DNA of 39,832 nt from the NCBI GenBank assembly GCA_963205275.1, contig CAUJIH010000080.1, positions 1-39,832 on the forward strand, in the 5' to 3' direction. The stretch comes from Verrucomicrobiota bacterium. GTDB taxonomy: Bacteria; Verrucomicrobiota; Verrucomicrobiia; Verrucomicrobiales; DEV007. The notes beneath the pieces were generated by a model. The model had not been told where the DNA came from and made no database searches. It saw only the letters and a program-made list of their open reading frames with translations. Positions 8,327 to 16,794 of this stretch are shown piece by piece. The first letter of the stretch is position 1; the number at the start of each line of letters is the position of its first letter. Position numbers and translations under genes: made by a program.

Positions 8327-11300
8327 TCACCTCTCGATTAAAAACAGAGTTGTTCCACCCGGCTCGAGCACCGCTTTAAATCGTCCGTCTTTCACCGCAT
8401 ACTCCGATCTCGAGAACAGCTCCTTCACTTTGAGACAGTCTTTTCCGACGAAAAAACTCCGCTCGCCACCGCTCAGACTGTGGACGGCAAAGAGATTTCC
8501 GGAAACATAGGTAACATCTTTTTCCTGCTCGTTCACTACCGGCACCTTTGCAAGTCGGGCGATCTCTCGCAGCAATCCGGAGGAAAGCGTGGGGGCAGCA
8601 GAGTAGATCGATGTCCAATCGGAGAATTTTTTCACGGACAACGCCCCCCCGCCATTCTCTACATACACTCCCTGAACGTCTCCGTTGAATACACCGAAGC
8701 GAGGCGTAACGACGTGTGAATCGCCGTAGTTCATCACGACTCCAGCGGCTTTCATCCCTGTTCCTAGCGGCTTGGCCGCACCATCCATCTGTACCAAGAG
8801 TGATCCGTCCTCGACGGGGCGAACGTCGAAGCCCGTTACCTCAGCGATCCTCGTCGCATCAAGTGAGGTCTCGGCTCGCGGCCTCCCCTGCACCGGCTCG
8901 AGAATCCCCGGTGCATAGATCCAGACGAGAACCTTGCCGCTCCGCTTCAATTTTTCTTCGATGAAGCGCTTTTGCTGGGCGGTAAGATCGAAGCAGTTCA
9001 AGAACAAATAACAGGGATAATCGGGAATTGATTCCAAATCGCCCGCCAGGTATGCATCCCAAGCAATACCCATCCCGTTGAGAGGATTGATCTGATTGTT
9101 TACGGCGGCATTCTGGATCGGGGAATTTACCTTGCAGTGAAGAATCGAAGTCTCGCTGACGACGACAGCAATCGAGTGTTGCGGATCAACGGCCTGGCGC
9201 GGAGCGTGTAGGAGTTCAGACTCGATTTTTTTCATCTGTCCCACCGCTTGCATCAGGCGCTGATCGCCGGTGATCCATCCGTTCCCGAAGTCATACCACT
9301 GTGGAGCGACACCGTTGACAAGGCAATTCGCAAACTCACGCCGCAGAACCTCAACACTACCCGCCAGTGAGGGAATACGTGAAATCTGACCGCTTGGCCC
9401 CGTTCCCCGGAAGGTGCGGATGTCGATCTGGTCGATGTAGAGCTTTCCATGGAGCTTACAGGCATCCACGGTCGTCATAAAGCCAGTTCCATCTCCGAGA
9501 CTGCGATACCCGTAGCGCGAGGGCGACATGAGAAAATCGATCTCTGGAGACTCAAGCACTTTCTGAAGAGCAAAATGACCGGAATGAACACCGAAGTAGG
9601 CATAGCCGATGTACATCACATACCCATAGTAGGTGCCGCAGATGGATTCGCCCTGCGTCTCCTCCTTCACGATACGGCAAAAGTGAAGCACATCATCTGA
9701 AACAAGGTGGGCAATGAAGGCATGCAAATCGATGACCGCACCCTGCGTTTTCGGATCGAGAAAGAGATGGGGATTCGCGTTATCTCGTTCGGCTCGCGTT
9801 GGCACAGTGATTTCATCAAAGCTGGAATAGTGCCGATTCCAAGCCCTGTTCAGTGCTTCGATTTTACCGTCATAGATCTGCCTCAGCCAAGAACGAAAGG
9901 CGCGAACAAACGGTGCCGAATAGTCCAGAAAGTCCTTACTTTGCGATCCCCAGTAAAACCACTCCCAGGAGATTCCCGAGATCGGAACATAGCCGATCAC
10001 TCGTCCTGCATGGGGACCTGTGCGCACATGGCGAATCAACGCCCGCCAAGCCTCCCCCGCGTCACGCAACCAGACTTCGGATGCATAGGAGGGAGCACGG
10101 ATCTTCGAACCGCGATAGCCACCGACATTCGTATCACCGTCGTCTTTGCGGGCCAGTTCATCGGGATACAAATTCAACCACTCCCGCATTCCAGGATTGT
10201 AAACGGGATCAAGCGGCACATTGAGCACGATACGAGCCTCTGGATGAACAGCGGCGACCTCCGCCAATCGCAGATCGAGTTCGGAAAAGTCAGGAGCTGC
10301 ATCCGGTTTCCATGCAAAGCCCTGCGGCAGATTTAGCCAGAGGACCTCGATCCCGGCATTGCGAGTATTTTCGAGGATGCGCTCGTCCATCTCCGCTGTT
10401 GTCCGCATCGTCAGCACATGCATGGGTGAAACCGTCTCTCCATCGATTTCCAAGCTCGGAATCCTTCCCGGCAGATACTTCAGCCGACACACGGCAGGTT
10501 TCGGGAGAGCAGTAAATGTGGGTACTGCTTTTACCTCAGGGGCTGAAGTGGAGGTTGTGGCGGATGCAGCAATCGCATCAGGCCTCGCTTCTGCCAGCAG
10601 CGAAACGGAAATGAGTTCCAAAGTCCTTCCCATTTCGACGGGCAAGGAGATCTGGGCATAAGCAGCCAGTGGCTCGACCTCTAATTTTGCCTCCGCCCGA
10701 TGCCAGTCCTTCGTGATCAACTCAGAGAGTTTCAGTTCGTGTTTTCCGATCGACTCGTGAAATACGTTAAAGATCTCCACGGTAACCTGCGGCATCACAT
10801 CCCCTGACCACTCAAGAGCGAGTCGATGCGCACCGGTTTCAGGAAGCTCAAACATCGCACTGCGAATCGAAGCGCCCTTCGCAATCCCTGTTGCTCTCAA
10901 AGCATGACCCGATTCCTCACGAGCAATCAGCACCAGCGTCAAACCTTCAAAAATCCAAGCACTGGGCGTTCCACCCGCTGTATCACTCCATTCGAAATTG
11001 CCGTTCTCCACTAGGTTCCCGGATTCGCTCGCCACAAAGCGCAGTCCTCTCAGAGCGATTTTTGCTCCGGCTGGATTCAGTGGATCGAAACGGACTTGAG
11101 CGACATGTCCTTTCCACCCCGCATAGGCGGAAAGGTCGACTCGATAGGTATGGAACTGCCCATCACCCAAGATGGAGAAACTGATCTGGCGCTCTCCACT
11201 GAAGCCCTCGCTCTGGTCTCGAAAAAACAACTCGCCACCCCCGCCTGTATCACTTTTTAGCCTGAATTCCAAGAAACGCCTTTCTCCGGCCTCCAGAGAG

Positions 11301-11527
11301 AGCAGCGGAGAAATCAACTGCGCGTCATATCGCGTCGTCCCGCGTAGCTGGCCATCCTTCACCATCGTCGACTCAAAGTTCACCGCTTCCCAGCCGAGCA
11401 GGTCTCCTGAGACATCCCAGCTCCAGGAGAATTCTGCGCTGAGAATCGGTCCTCCTGAGAAAGCAATCCAAACCAGAGCAGCACAAAGAATCGAGAAAGA
11501 TCGAAGCCGGGTTATCAAGAGAGCCAT
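8327..11527 (-). CDS. Large secreted glycoside-hydrolase-like protein (GH42-like TIM barrel)
   Basis: About 1066 residues from the chosen ATG, which gives a clean signal peptide (MALLITRLR, then a hydrophobic run to PILSA). Open reading continues upstream to ATGs at 11548 and 11599, but these only lengthen the n-region. Residues ~33-340 are beta-rich with two carbohydrate-binding-like modules (one begins NLVENGNFEW, as in jelly-roll modules). A TIM-barrel glycosidase-like region follows (~375-770: GIEVLWLNLPQGFAW; GYVPISGISWEWFYW; GKLYIDQIDIRTF), then a trimerisation-like Rossmann domain (FLNCFDLTAQQKRFIEEKLK) and a C-terminal beta domain. This order matches GH42 beta-galactosidase-like proteins. 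The acid/base candidate is the Glu in SWEW; the expected nucleophile Glu is not obvious (YIDQIDIRT). Catalysis and substrate are therefore uncertain. Confidence 0.75.
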   Translation of the reverse strand: MALLITRLRSFSILCAALVWIAFSGGPILSAEFSWSWDVSGDLLGWEAVNFESTMVKDGQLRGTTRYDAQLISPLLSLEAGERRFLEFRLKSDTGGGGELFFRDQSEGFSGERQISFSILGDGQFHTYRVDLSAYAGWKGHVAQVRFDPLNPAGAKIALRGLRFVASESGNLVENGNFEWSDTAGGTPSAWIFEGLTLVLIAREESGHALRATGIAKGASIRSAMFELPETGAHRLALEWSGDVMPQVTVEIFNVFHESIGKHELKLSELITKDWHRAEAKLEVEPLAAYAQISLPVEMGRTLELISVSLLAEARPDAIAASATTSTSAPEVKAVPTFTALPKPAVCRLKYLPGRIPSLEIDGETVSPMHVLTMRTTAEMDERILENTRNAGIEVLWLNLPQGFAWKPDAAPDFSELDLRLAEVAAVHPEARIVLNVPLDPVYNPGMREWLNLYPDELARKDDGDTNVGGYRGSKIRAPSYASEVWLRDAGEAWRALIRHVRTGPHAGRVIGYVPISGISWEWFYWGSQSKDFLDYSAPFVRAFRSWLRQIYDGKIEALNRAWNRHYSSFDEITVPTRAERDNANPHLFLDPKTQGAVIDLHAFIAHLVSDDVLHFCRIVKEETQGESICGTYYGYVMYIGYAYFGVHSGHFALQKVLESPEIDFLMSPSRYGYRSLGDGTGFMTTVDACKLHGKLYIDQIDIRTFRGTGPSGQISRIPSLAGSVEVLRREFANCLVNGVAPQWYDFGNGWITGDQRLMQAVGQMKKIESELLHAPRQAVDPQHSIAVVVSETSILHCKVNSPIQNAAVNNQINPLNGMGIAWDAYLAGDLESIPDYPCYLFLNCFDLTAQQKRFIEEKLKRSGKVLVWIYAPGILEPVQGRPRAETSLDATRIAEVTGFDVRPVEDGSLLVQMDGAAKPLGTGMKAAGVVMNYGDSHVVTPRFGVFNGDVQGVYVENGGGALSVKKFSDWTSIYSAAPTLSSGLLREIARLAKVPVVNEQEKDVTYVSGNLFAVHSLSGGERSFFVGKDCLKVKELFSRSEYAVKDGRFKAVLEPGGTTLFLIER

Positions 11528-11822
11528 TGAGGAGTTACTCACGATCATTTCCGAAGCGGAACAAGTGAAAATCAAGATGCAGATTTCATCGAAGGACATG
11601 CTAGCGCCAGCGATGGTAGGAAGCGTGATGCGGTCTCTTACGCATCTACGCCACGCAACTAAAGACGGATTACGGGATTTTCACTTGTGAATCCATGGAG
11701 AACTCTGTTTCATCTTGAACGCTATTCTTCTGACATCACGACTTCTTCTGACATCAGGCTTCGCTCGTATCCTGATCCGGTGATACCGCGATACGACAAG
11801 CCCGCTCGGCCCTACGGAAAAA
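11528..11822. other. Divergent intergenic region between GH42-like gene and sulfatase operon
   Basis: A 295-base stretch between two divergently read units, so it should hold the promoters of both. No convincing coding frame was found apart from the alternative upstream starts of the minus-strand gene. It contains a 14-base direct repeat (listed separately). No clear -35/-10 pair or riboswitch was recognised. Confidence 0.5.
11725..11756. repeat. Spaced 14-base direct repeat upstream of sulfatase operon
   Basis: TTCTTCTGACATCA occurs at 11725-11738 and again at 11743-11756, so the copies are 18 bases apart, under 70 bases before the sulfatase start. Near-two-turn spacing would suit a dimeric regulator, but a chance local duplication is equally possible. 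Confidence 0.55.
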
Positions 11823-13451
11823 ATGACCACTTCCCCTTCTCTTCTCCCGACGATGCTACTCGCATTGCTCTCCTCGCTTCTCCTAGGAAAGGCGCAAGGT
11901 GACGTCGTGGAGCGACCGAACATTCTATTTTGTATCGCCGACGACGCCTCTTGGCAGCACATGAGCGCCTATGGGAAAGGTTACAACTGGGTCAAAACCC
12001 CCAACTTCGACCGAATCGCATCCGAGGGTCTCCTCTTTACACACACCTATACACCTAACGCAAAATGTGCGCCTTCTCGCGCATCCATCCTGACGGGACG
12101 GAACCCTTGGCAACTGGAGGAAGCAGGCAATCACAACTTCTATTTTCCGGCGAAGTTCGTCACCTTCGTCGAAACTCTCAGCAGAAACGGCTACTCCACC
12201 GCCTACACAGGCAAAGGCTGGGGACCGGGAAATGCGGGCACCTATGAAGACGGAAGCCCACGAATGCTTACCGGAACTGAATTCAACCAAAAAAGATTGA
12301 CTCCACCCACGTCTGGAATCGGTCGAATCGACTACCCAGCCAACTTTCAAGCATTCATGGACGAGCGTCCGAAGGACAAGCCCTTCTTTTTCTGGTACGG
12401 CGGACACGAACCGCATCGAAAATATGAATACGAATCCGGAATCAAAAAGGGCGGTAAAAAGATCTCTGACATCAAGAGCGTGCCTCCCTACTGGATCGAT
12501 AACGATGTCACAAAAACGGACATGCTCGACTACGCCTATGAGGTGGAATACTTCGATCAGAACTTGGGAAAAATCTTGGCGATCCTAGAAAAGAGCGGTC
12601 AGATGGACAACACACTCATCCTCGTGACATCGGATAATGGGATGCCTTTTCCTCGTGTCAAAGGCCACGTATTCGAGTACGACAACCACTCACCACTGGC
12701 TCTGATGTATGGAAAGAAGATTGCGCAGCCCGGTCGAGTGATCGACGACTACATCAGCTTCATCGACTTCGCACCTACCATGCTCGATTTCGCCGGGGTG
12801 AGCGAGAAACAGGCAGGCATGGAACCCATGCAGGGCCAGTCCATTCGCGACCTGATCCTGCCATCCGAGAGAGAATCGCGCTATAAAAAGCGCGATCACA
12901 TACTGCTCGGTCGCGAAAGAACCGACGTAGGGCGCCCTCACGATCAGGGATATCCGGTGCGAGCGATCCTAAAAGGCGACTTCATCTATCAAAAGAACTA
13001 CGAACCCAGTCGCTGGCCCTCTGGAAATCCTGAAACCGGGTACATGGACACCGACGGCAGCCCGACAAAGACGGAAATCTTACAAGCGAATCGCGAAGGA
13101 AAACATCCGGAGGTCTGGGAACTGAGCTTCGGGATGAAGCCAGCAGAGGAGCTGTACAACATCAAGGAAAATCCTGATAGTACTCACAATCTAGCCTACA
13201 ACCCCATCTATGAAAAAGTGCGGGCCGAGCTATTCGCACAGATGGAAGCGGAACTCCGAGAACAGGGCGATCCGCGCATGTTCGGTCGCGGCTTTCTGTT
13301 CGATAACTATCCCTACGCAGCCGAAGCGAGCCGAAACCTTTACGAGCGCTATATGCGAGGGGAAAAAATGAAAGCCGGATGGATCAGCGATACCGACTAC
13401 GAAACCCTGCCGGGCAGTAACGAACAGGAATTAACACGCGACAAGCGATAA
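11823..13451 (+). CDS. Secreted type I sulfatase, N-sulfoglucosamine sulfohydrolase-like
   Basis: A 542-residue sulfatase with an N-terminal signal peptide (~1-26, LLLGKAQG). Metal-binding residues are visible in LFCIADDASW (D40, D41), the formylglycine precursor cysteine is C82 in CAPSRASILTGR, followed by a conserved-lysine region (TGKGWG, K131), GGHEPHR (H195, H198) and TSDNGMP (D271, N272). The sequence around the active site and the short GGHEPHR motif resemble heparan N-sulfatase (SGSH, S1_8-like) rather than arylsulfatase A types; that subfamily call is by eye. It needs a formylglycine-generating enzyme or anSME, not found in this window. It is the first gene of a two-gene unit, followed after 8 bases by the metallo-beta-lactamase-fold gene, and faces away from the GH42-like gene. 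Likely substrate: N-sulfated or O-sulfated amino sugar in glycans (inference). Confidence 0.9.
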   Translation: MTTSPSLLPTMLLALLSSLLLGKAQGDVVERPNILFCIADDASWQHMSAYGKGYNWVKTPNFDRIASEGLLFTHTYTPNAKCAPSRASILTGRNPWQLEEAGNHNFYFPAKFVTFVETLSRNGYSTAYTGKGWGPGNAGTYEDGSPRMLTGTEFNQKRLTPPTSGIGRIDYPANFQAFMDERPKDKPFFFWYGGHEPHRKYEYESGIKKGGKKISDIKSVPPYWIDNDVTKTDMLDYAYEVEYFDQNLGKILAILEKSGQMDNTLILVTSDNGMPFPRVKGHVFEYDNHSPLALMYGKKIAQPGRVIDDYISFIDFAPTMLDFAGVSEKQAGMEPMQGQSIRDLILPSERESRYKKRDHILLGRERTDVGRPHDQGYPVRAILKGDFIYQKNYEPSRWPSGNPETGYMDTDGSPTKTEILQANREGKHPEVWELSFGMKPAEELYNIKENPDSTHNLAYNPIYEKVRAELFAQMEAELREQGDPRMFGRGFLFDNYPYAAEASRNLYERYMRGEKMKAGWISDTDYETLPGSNEQELTRDKR

Positions 13452-13459
13452 CTGCGACC

Positions 13460-15031
13460 ATGAAAGCAAGCACGCTCCTGATGGGGATTTTCATTATCCT
13501 CGCCTTCCCAGCTCTCACACCAGCTGCCGATCCGACCTTCGAAGAAATCTCGCCCGACCTTTTTCTTCTGCGTGACACATGCAACGTGTACGTTCTGAGA
13601 GATCAGGATCGTGCTGTGGCGATTGATTTCGGAAGCCATGACTGGACAAAAAAACTCGACAGTATCGGTGTCCACCATCTCGATTATATCTTTCTCACCC
13701 ATCATCACCGCGATCAGTGTGAGGGATTGCTCGACTACAAGGGCGATGCCCGAATATTCGCCCCGACGGGGGAATCCGCCTTTCTCACTCCTGATGGCGT
13801 GAAACGCTATTGGGAGCAGCGCACCGGACGCCCGATTAGCTACGCCACGAGCTTCAGCGTCCTTCCGCGAGGGATCGAGAAGATTCAGTTCGGGATGGGC
13901 TATGGTTCCGACATATTTTGGGGACAAAATCGGATTCGCTTTCTCCCGACTCCCGGTCATACCAAGAGTGCGACAACTGTCATGATAAGCTGGCACGGAA
14001 AAAATGTTTTCTTCTGTGGCGATGCGGTGTACGATCAGGGCAAGATTTGGGAACCCTACCATCTCGAATGGGATCACTGGACTGGGGACGGAGCCCTCCA
14101 GGCATGGAGCGGGCTGCAACGGCTGGGCTGGTGTCAGATCGATCTGCTCTGCCCCTCCCATGGCCCTGTGATCCGCGAGAAGGCGAACGATCAAGTCGCC
14201 CTCGCGAGTGAACGCCTGATGGCATTTATCCGTGCAAAGGGATCCATAGCCGAGCGCGAACGTGACGATTACATTCCCTTGGAACCGATTCCCGACGTAA
14301 ATGCACGCAAAGTCTCACCCCATCTCTTTCAGGTGGGAGGTAATGGCCTCGTAATCCTGTCCGATACAGGCGAGGCGCTGTATATTGATCCCTACCGGAG
14401 CGATCTCCCTGCGATTGAAGCAGCACTGCCCCTGATCGGAGTAAAAAAGCTCGCCGCATCCATCGCCTCCCACTATCACTACGATCACTCCGATGCCTAT
14501 CCCGACTTGAAAGCGAAGTATGGAGCTGAAATCTGGATGCACCCTTGGATCGCTCAAATGCTTCAACATTCTGATACAGAGGATCGCCCCTTCCTACCCG
14601 CCGCTCCCATCCAGCCCGACCGCCTACTGCCCGAGAGCGGTAAATTCACTTGGAACGAATACGAATTCGAAATCTGGCCCATGCCGGGACAGACATGGTG
14701 GCACGCGGCCTTCATGACCATGATTGACGGCCAAAAAGTCTTCTTCAGTGGTGACACCTTCCAATCTCCGTCCCGATGGAACGGCACGGGCGGATTTTGC
14801 GCCTTCAATAACTCCCGATTCGAAGGATTCCGACAGAGTGCGCAGCTCGTCCTGAAGACGAAACCGGATATCATCGCCAATGGACACAACGTAATTTACC
14901 GCTTTCATCCCAGCCACTACGAAAAAATTCTTCGCTGGGCCGACAGCGCTGAAAAAGCCGTCCTAGATCTCTGCCCTTCTGGCGATTTGGAGAAGGAATA
15001 CTATTTCAGCCAAAAGCTGGAGAAGCCGTGA
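13460..15031 (+). CDS. Secreted tandem metallo-beta-lactamase-fold hydrolase
   Basis: A 523-residue protein with a signal peptide (~1-23, ALTPAA). It contains two metallo-beta-lactamase domains in one chain. Domain 1 (~25-265) has THHHRDQ (H81, H83, D85, Q86), PGHT (H167), FCGDAVYD (D188) and PSHG (H234). Domain 2 (~285-500) has SHYHYDHSD (H338, H340, D342, H343), PGQT (Q411 where His is usual), FSGDTF (D432) and NGH (H476). Each domain thus lacks a different one of the usual metal ligands. It starts 8 bases after the upstream sulfatase stop, so co-transcription is very likely. The substrate cannot be told from sequence; an ester or sulfate-ester hydrolase acting with the sulfatase is a guess. 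Confidence 0.85.
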   Translation: MKASTLLMGIFIILAFPALTPAADPTFEEISPDLFLLRDTCNVYVLRDQDRAVAIDFGSHDWTKKLDSIGVHHLDYIFLTHHHRDQCEGLLDYKGDARIFAPTGESAFLTPDGVKRYWEQRTGRPISYATSFSVLPRGIEKIQFGMGYGSDIFWGQNRIRFLPTPGHTKSATTVMISWHGKNVFFCGDAVYDQGKIWEPYHLEWDHWTGDGALQAWSGLQRLGWCQIDLLCPSHGPVIREKANDQVALASERLMAFIRAKGSIAERERDDYIPLEPIPDVNARKVSPHLFQVGGNGLVILSDTGEALYIDPYRSDLPAIEAALPLIGVKKLAASIASHYHYDHSDAYPDLKAKYGAEIWMHPWIAQMLQHSDTEDRPFLPAAPIQPDRLLPESGKFTWNEYEFEIWPMPGQTWWHAAFMTMIDGQKVFFSGDTFQSPSRWNGTGGFCAFNNSRFEGFRQSAQLVLKTKPDIIANGHNVIYRFHPSHYEKILRWADSAEKAVLDLCPSGDLEKEYYFSQKLEKP

Positions 15032-15359
15032 GCGGACGCAGTCATACGAGAAATATTCCCGCCCTCAATGCTGAAGCCCTCCTCTTTCCCACCTGCACAG
15101 TCTCGAAAGTAGAGATCGATCGGATTCAGAGGACCTTTTTGTAGGCGCACAAATCTCGCCTCACAGTCTGGAGGTATCCTTGAAGCTTTCTTGCTTCGGG
15201 TAAGGGCATTGTTTCCACGGCAACAGGAAGACTTGCATCTCAATGCGGCCTATCAAACATCTCATTTTTGAGATTTTTTAAATCTTTTAGTTTCATTCTT
15301 GCTAAAACACGCATTTTTGGTGTTAAATATGGAAATTCTAAATCGACTTTCCATCGCAA
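15032..15359. other. Intergenic region upstream of the PQQ-dehydrogenase-like gene
   Basis: 328 bases without a supported gene. The first ~200 bases are GC-balanced and hold only antisense open frame; a weak hairpin (GAAGC at 15182-15186 with GCTTC at 15193-15197, no T-run) is present. The last ~100 bases are clearly AT-rich, as expected of a promoter for the next gene: TTGCTA at 15299 and TAAATA at 15324 are a poor -35/-10 candidate with 19-base spacing. Confidence 0.5.
15271..15285. repeat. Short AT-rich inverted repeat
   Basis: AGATTT-TTT-AAATCT is a perfect 6-base inverted repeat with a 3-base centre, ~75 bases upstream of the sugar-dehydrogenase-like gene. It could be an operator half-site pair, but such AT-rich palindromes also arise by chance. 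Confidence 0.3.
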
Positions 15360-16760
15360 ATGATTCGTCCCCTTCTTCCACTCGCTCTACGACTCGGATT
15401 TGCACTGATATGCGTCGGACTGGGGATGGCGAGTTACGCTTTTATCCATCAGGCTGGTTCAGACAGCGTTGCCGAAACTGGGGCCGCGCTTGATACGATC
15501 ACCGCGCTTTCTCACCCTCTCACAGAAATCGCCCTAGACGCTGAACCTCACCGTATCGCTGAGAGCACAGCCCCGACAGACATCGCGGGGGCATTAGACG
15601 GCAGCTACTTTATCCTGCAAGCCGATGGCCAAATCCTGCGCAGCACCGCCCGGCCCGATGGGGAGCACACTCAAACACTCTATGCGACCCTTTCAGACAA
15701 GCAAACGGAAGCAAAAGGCGGATTTTCCGGCCTAGTTCTCCACCCTGCCTTCCTGGATCATACGCACCCCGGATATGGACGGTTCTATGTCATCGTTTCA
15801 GAACACGCTGGTTCCGCGCGTCCAGATTTTCTACCAGAATTCGGAGCCAACAAAGAAGATCACCAGAATGTGCTCTATGAGTACACCGCCGAAGACGTAA
15901 ACTCGAACGAGTTTCGGGGGACACGTCGAGAGTTGATGCGCTTCATGCAGCCCTCCTCTGAGCACAATGTGCGTGGACTCGCGTTCGATCCAGAGGGCTA
16001 TCTCTATCTTGGAGTGGGAGACGGAGCCGCCGCCCCGATTGGCTTGGACAGCCCTTCCAATAACGCATCTTCTGTCTCCAGTGCCTACGGGAAGGTTCTG
16101 CGGATCGATCCTCTCGGCAGCAATTCTGCGAACGGTCAGTATGGCATCCCAGAGACAAATCCCTTCCGCCTAGTCTCCGATGCTCTGCCAGAGCTCTGGG
16201 CCTTCGGCCTCCGGGCACCAGAAAGCCTATCGTACGATCCCTACCAACGAGGACTGTGCATCGCTGAAAATGCCCATCCGAACCGCGAGGAAATCAATCT
16301 GAGTCGGATCGGCGGGGAACACTTCGGCTGGGCTCTGACGGAAAGCGCCGCCTCGATGAACAAGGCAGATCGAGCTCGTCTGGCGCAAGTCGTGACGACA
16401 CCTACGGTCATGATCGACCGCCAATCAGGCCTCTTGGCTCGCATGGTCGGCAGTGCGGTATATCGGGGCGAAAGCTTTCCCTCCTTAGCCGGAGCGATCA
16501 TCTTCGGTAGTCACGATGGGCAACTCTTAGCTGTGCGCAAGGGCGGCAGTGGATCAGATCAAATCTCCCGTATTTCTCTGGGAACCTTCCCAAAACAGCC
16601 GATTTCCGCTCTTCGCCAGGGACCGAACGGCGAGTTGCTGCTCCTGTGCGAGAACGGCGGCGTTTATCAAATTCGCAAGACCGAAGGACTTGGAAAAGGA
16701 AAATTCTCCCAGCGCTCGCTCTTCTGCATGATCAGTCTGTCAGGACAGCCACAAATCTGA
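15360..16760 (+). CDS. PQQ-dependent glucose/sorbosone dehydrogenase-like beta-propeller protein
   Basis: A 466-residue protein with an uncleaved or cleavable N-terminal hydrophobic segment (~8-28, LALRLGFALICVGLGMASY), so anchored in the membrane or exported. The rest matches the GSDH beta-propeller family: GGFSGLVLHPAF (~120-131), EHNVRGLAFDPEGYLYLGVGDG around 201-222, YGKVLRIDP (243-251), YGIPETNPF (261-269), LWAFGLRAPESLSYDP and REEINLSRIGGEHFGW. These proteins oxidise aldoses or related sugars with PQQ, or are non-catalytic relatives. It stands alone, transcribed towards asnS, in a neighbourhood of sulfatases. PQQ biosynthesis genes are not in the window. Family assignment is good; substrate unknown. 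Confidence 0.85.
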   Translation: MIRPLLPLALRLGFALICVGLGMASYAFIHQAGSDSVAETGAALDTITALSHPLTEIALDAEPHRIAESTAPTDIAGALDGSYFILQADGQILRSTARPDGEHTQTLYATLSDKQTEAKGGFSGLVLHPAFLDHTHPGYGRFYVIVSEHAGSARPDFLPEFGANKEDHQNVLYEYTAEDVNSNEFRGTRRELMRFMQPSSEHNVRGLAFDPEGYLYLGVGDGAAAPIGLDSPSNNASSVSSAYGKVLRIDPLGSNSANGQYGIPETNPFRLVSDALPELWAFGLRAPESLSYDPYQRGLCIAENAHPNREEINLSRIGGEHFGWALTESAASMNKADRARLAQVVTTPTVMIDRQSGLLARMVGSAVYRGESFPSLAGAIIFGSHDGQLLAVRKGGSGSDQISRISLGTFPKQPISALRQGPNGELLLLCENGGVYQIRKTEGLGKGKFSQRSLFCMISLSGQPQI

Positions 16761-16794
16761 TTCCCGGCTCAGACGCATGATCGAGCGGGATTAG
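16757..16794. terminator. Imperfect hairpin between convergent genes
   Basis: CTGATTCCCGGCTC (16757-16770) can pair with GAGCGGGATTAG (16783-16794) with two single-base bulges. It sits exactly between the convergent stops of the sugar-dehydrogenase-like gene and asnS and covers both stop codons. No T-run follows on either strand, so a terminator role is only suggested by position. Confidence 0.3.

Noticed and set aside
9707-10336. A 209-codon plus-strand open frame in the GH42-like gene
   Set aside because: Antisense shadow without a start context or domain.
13397-14194. A 265-codon open frame on the minus strand over the MBL gene
   Set aside because: It is the reverse of a strongly supported coding region and has no family signature.
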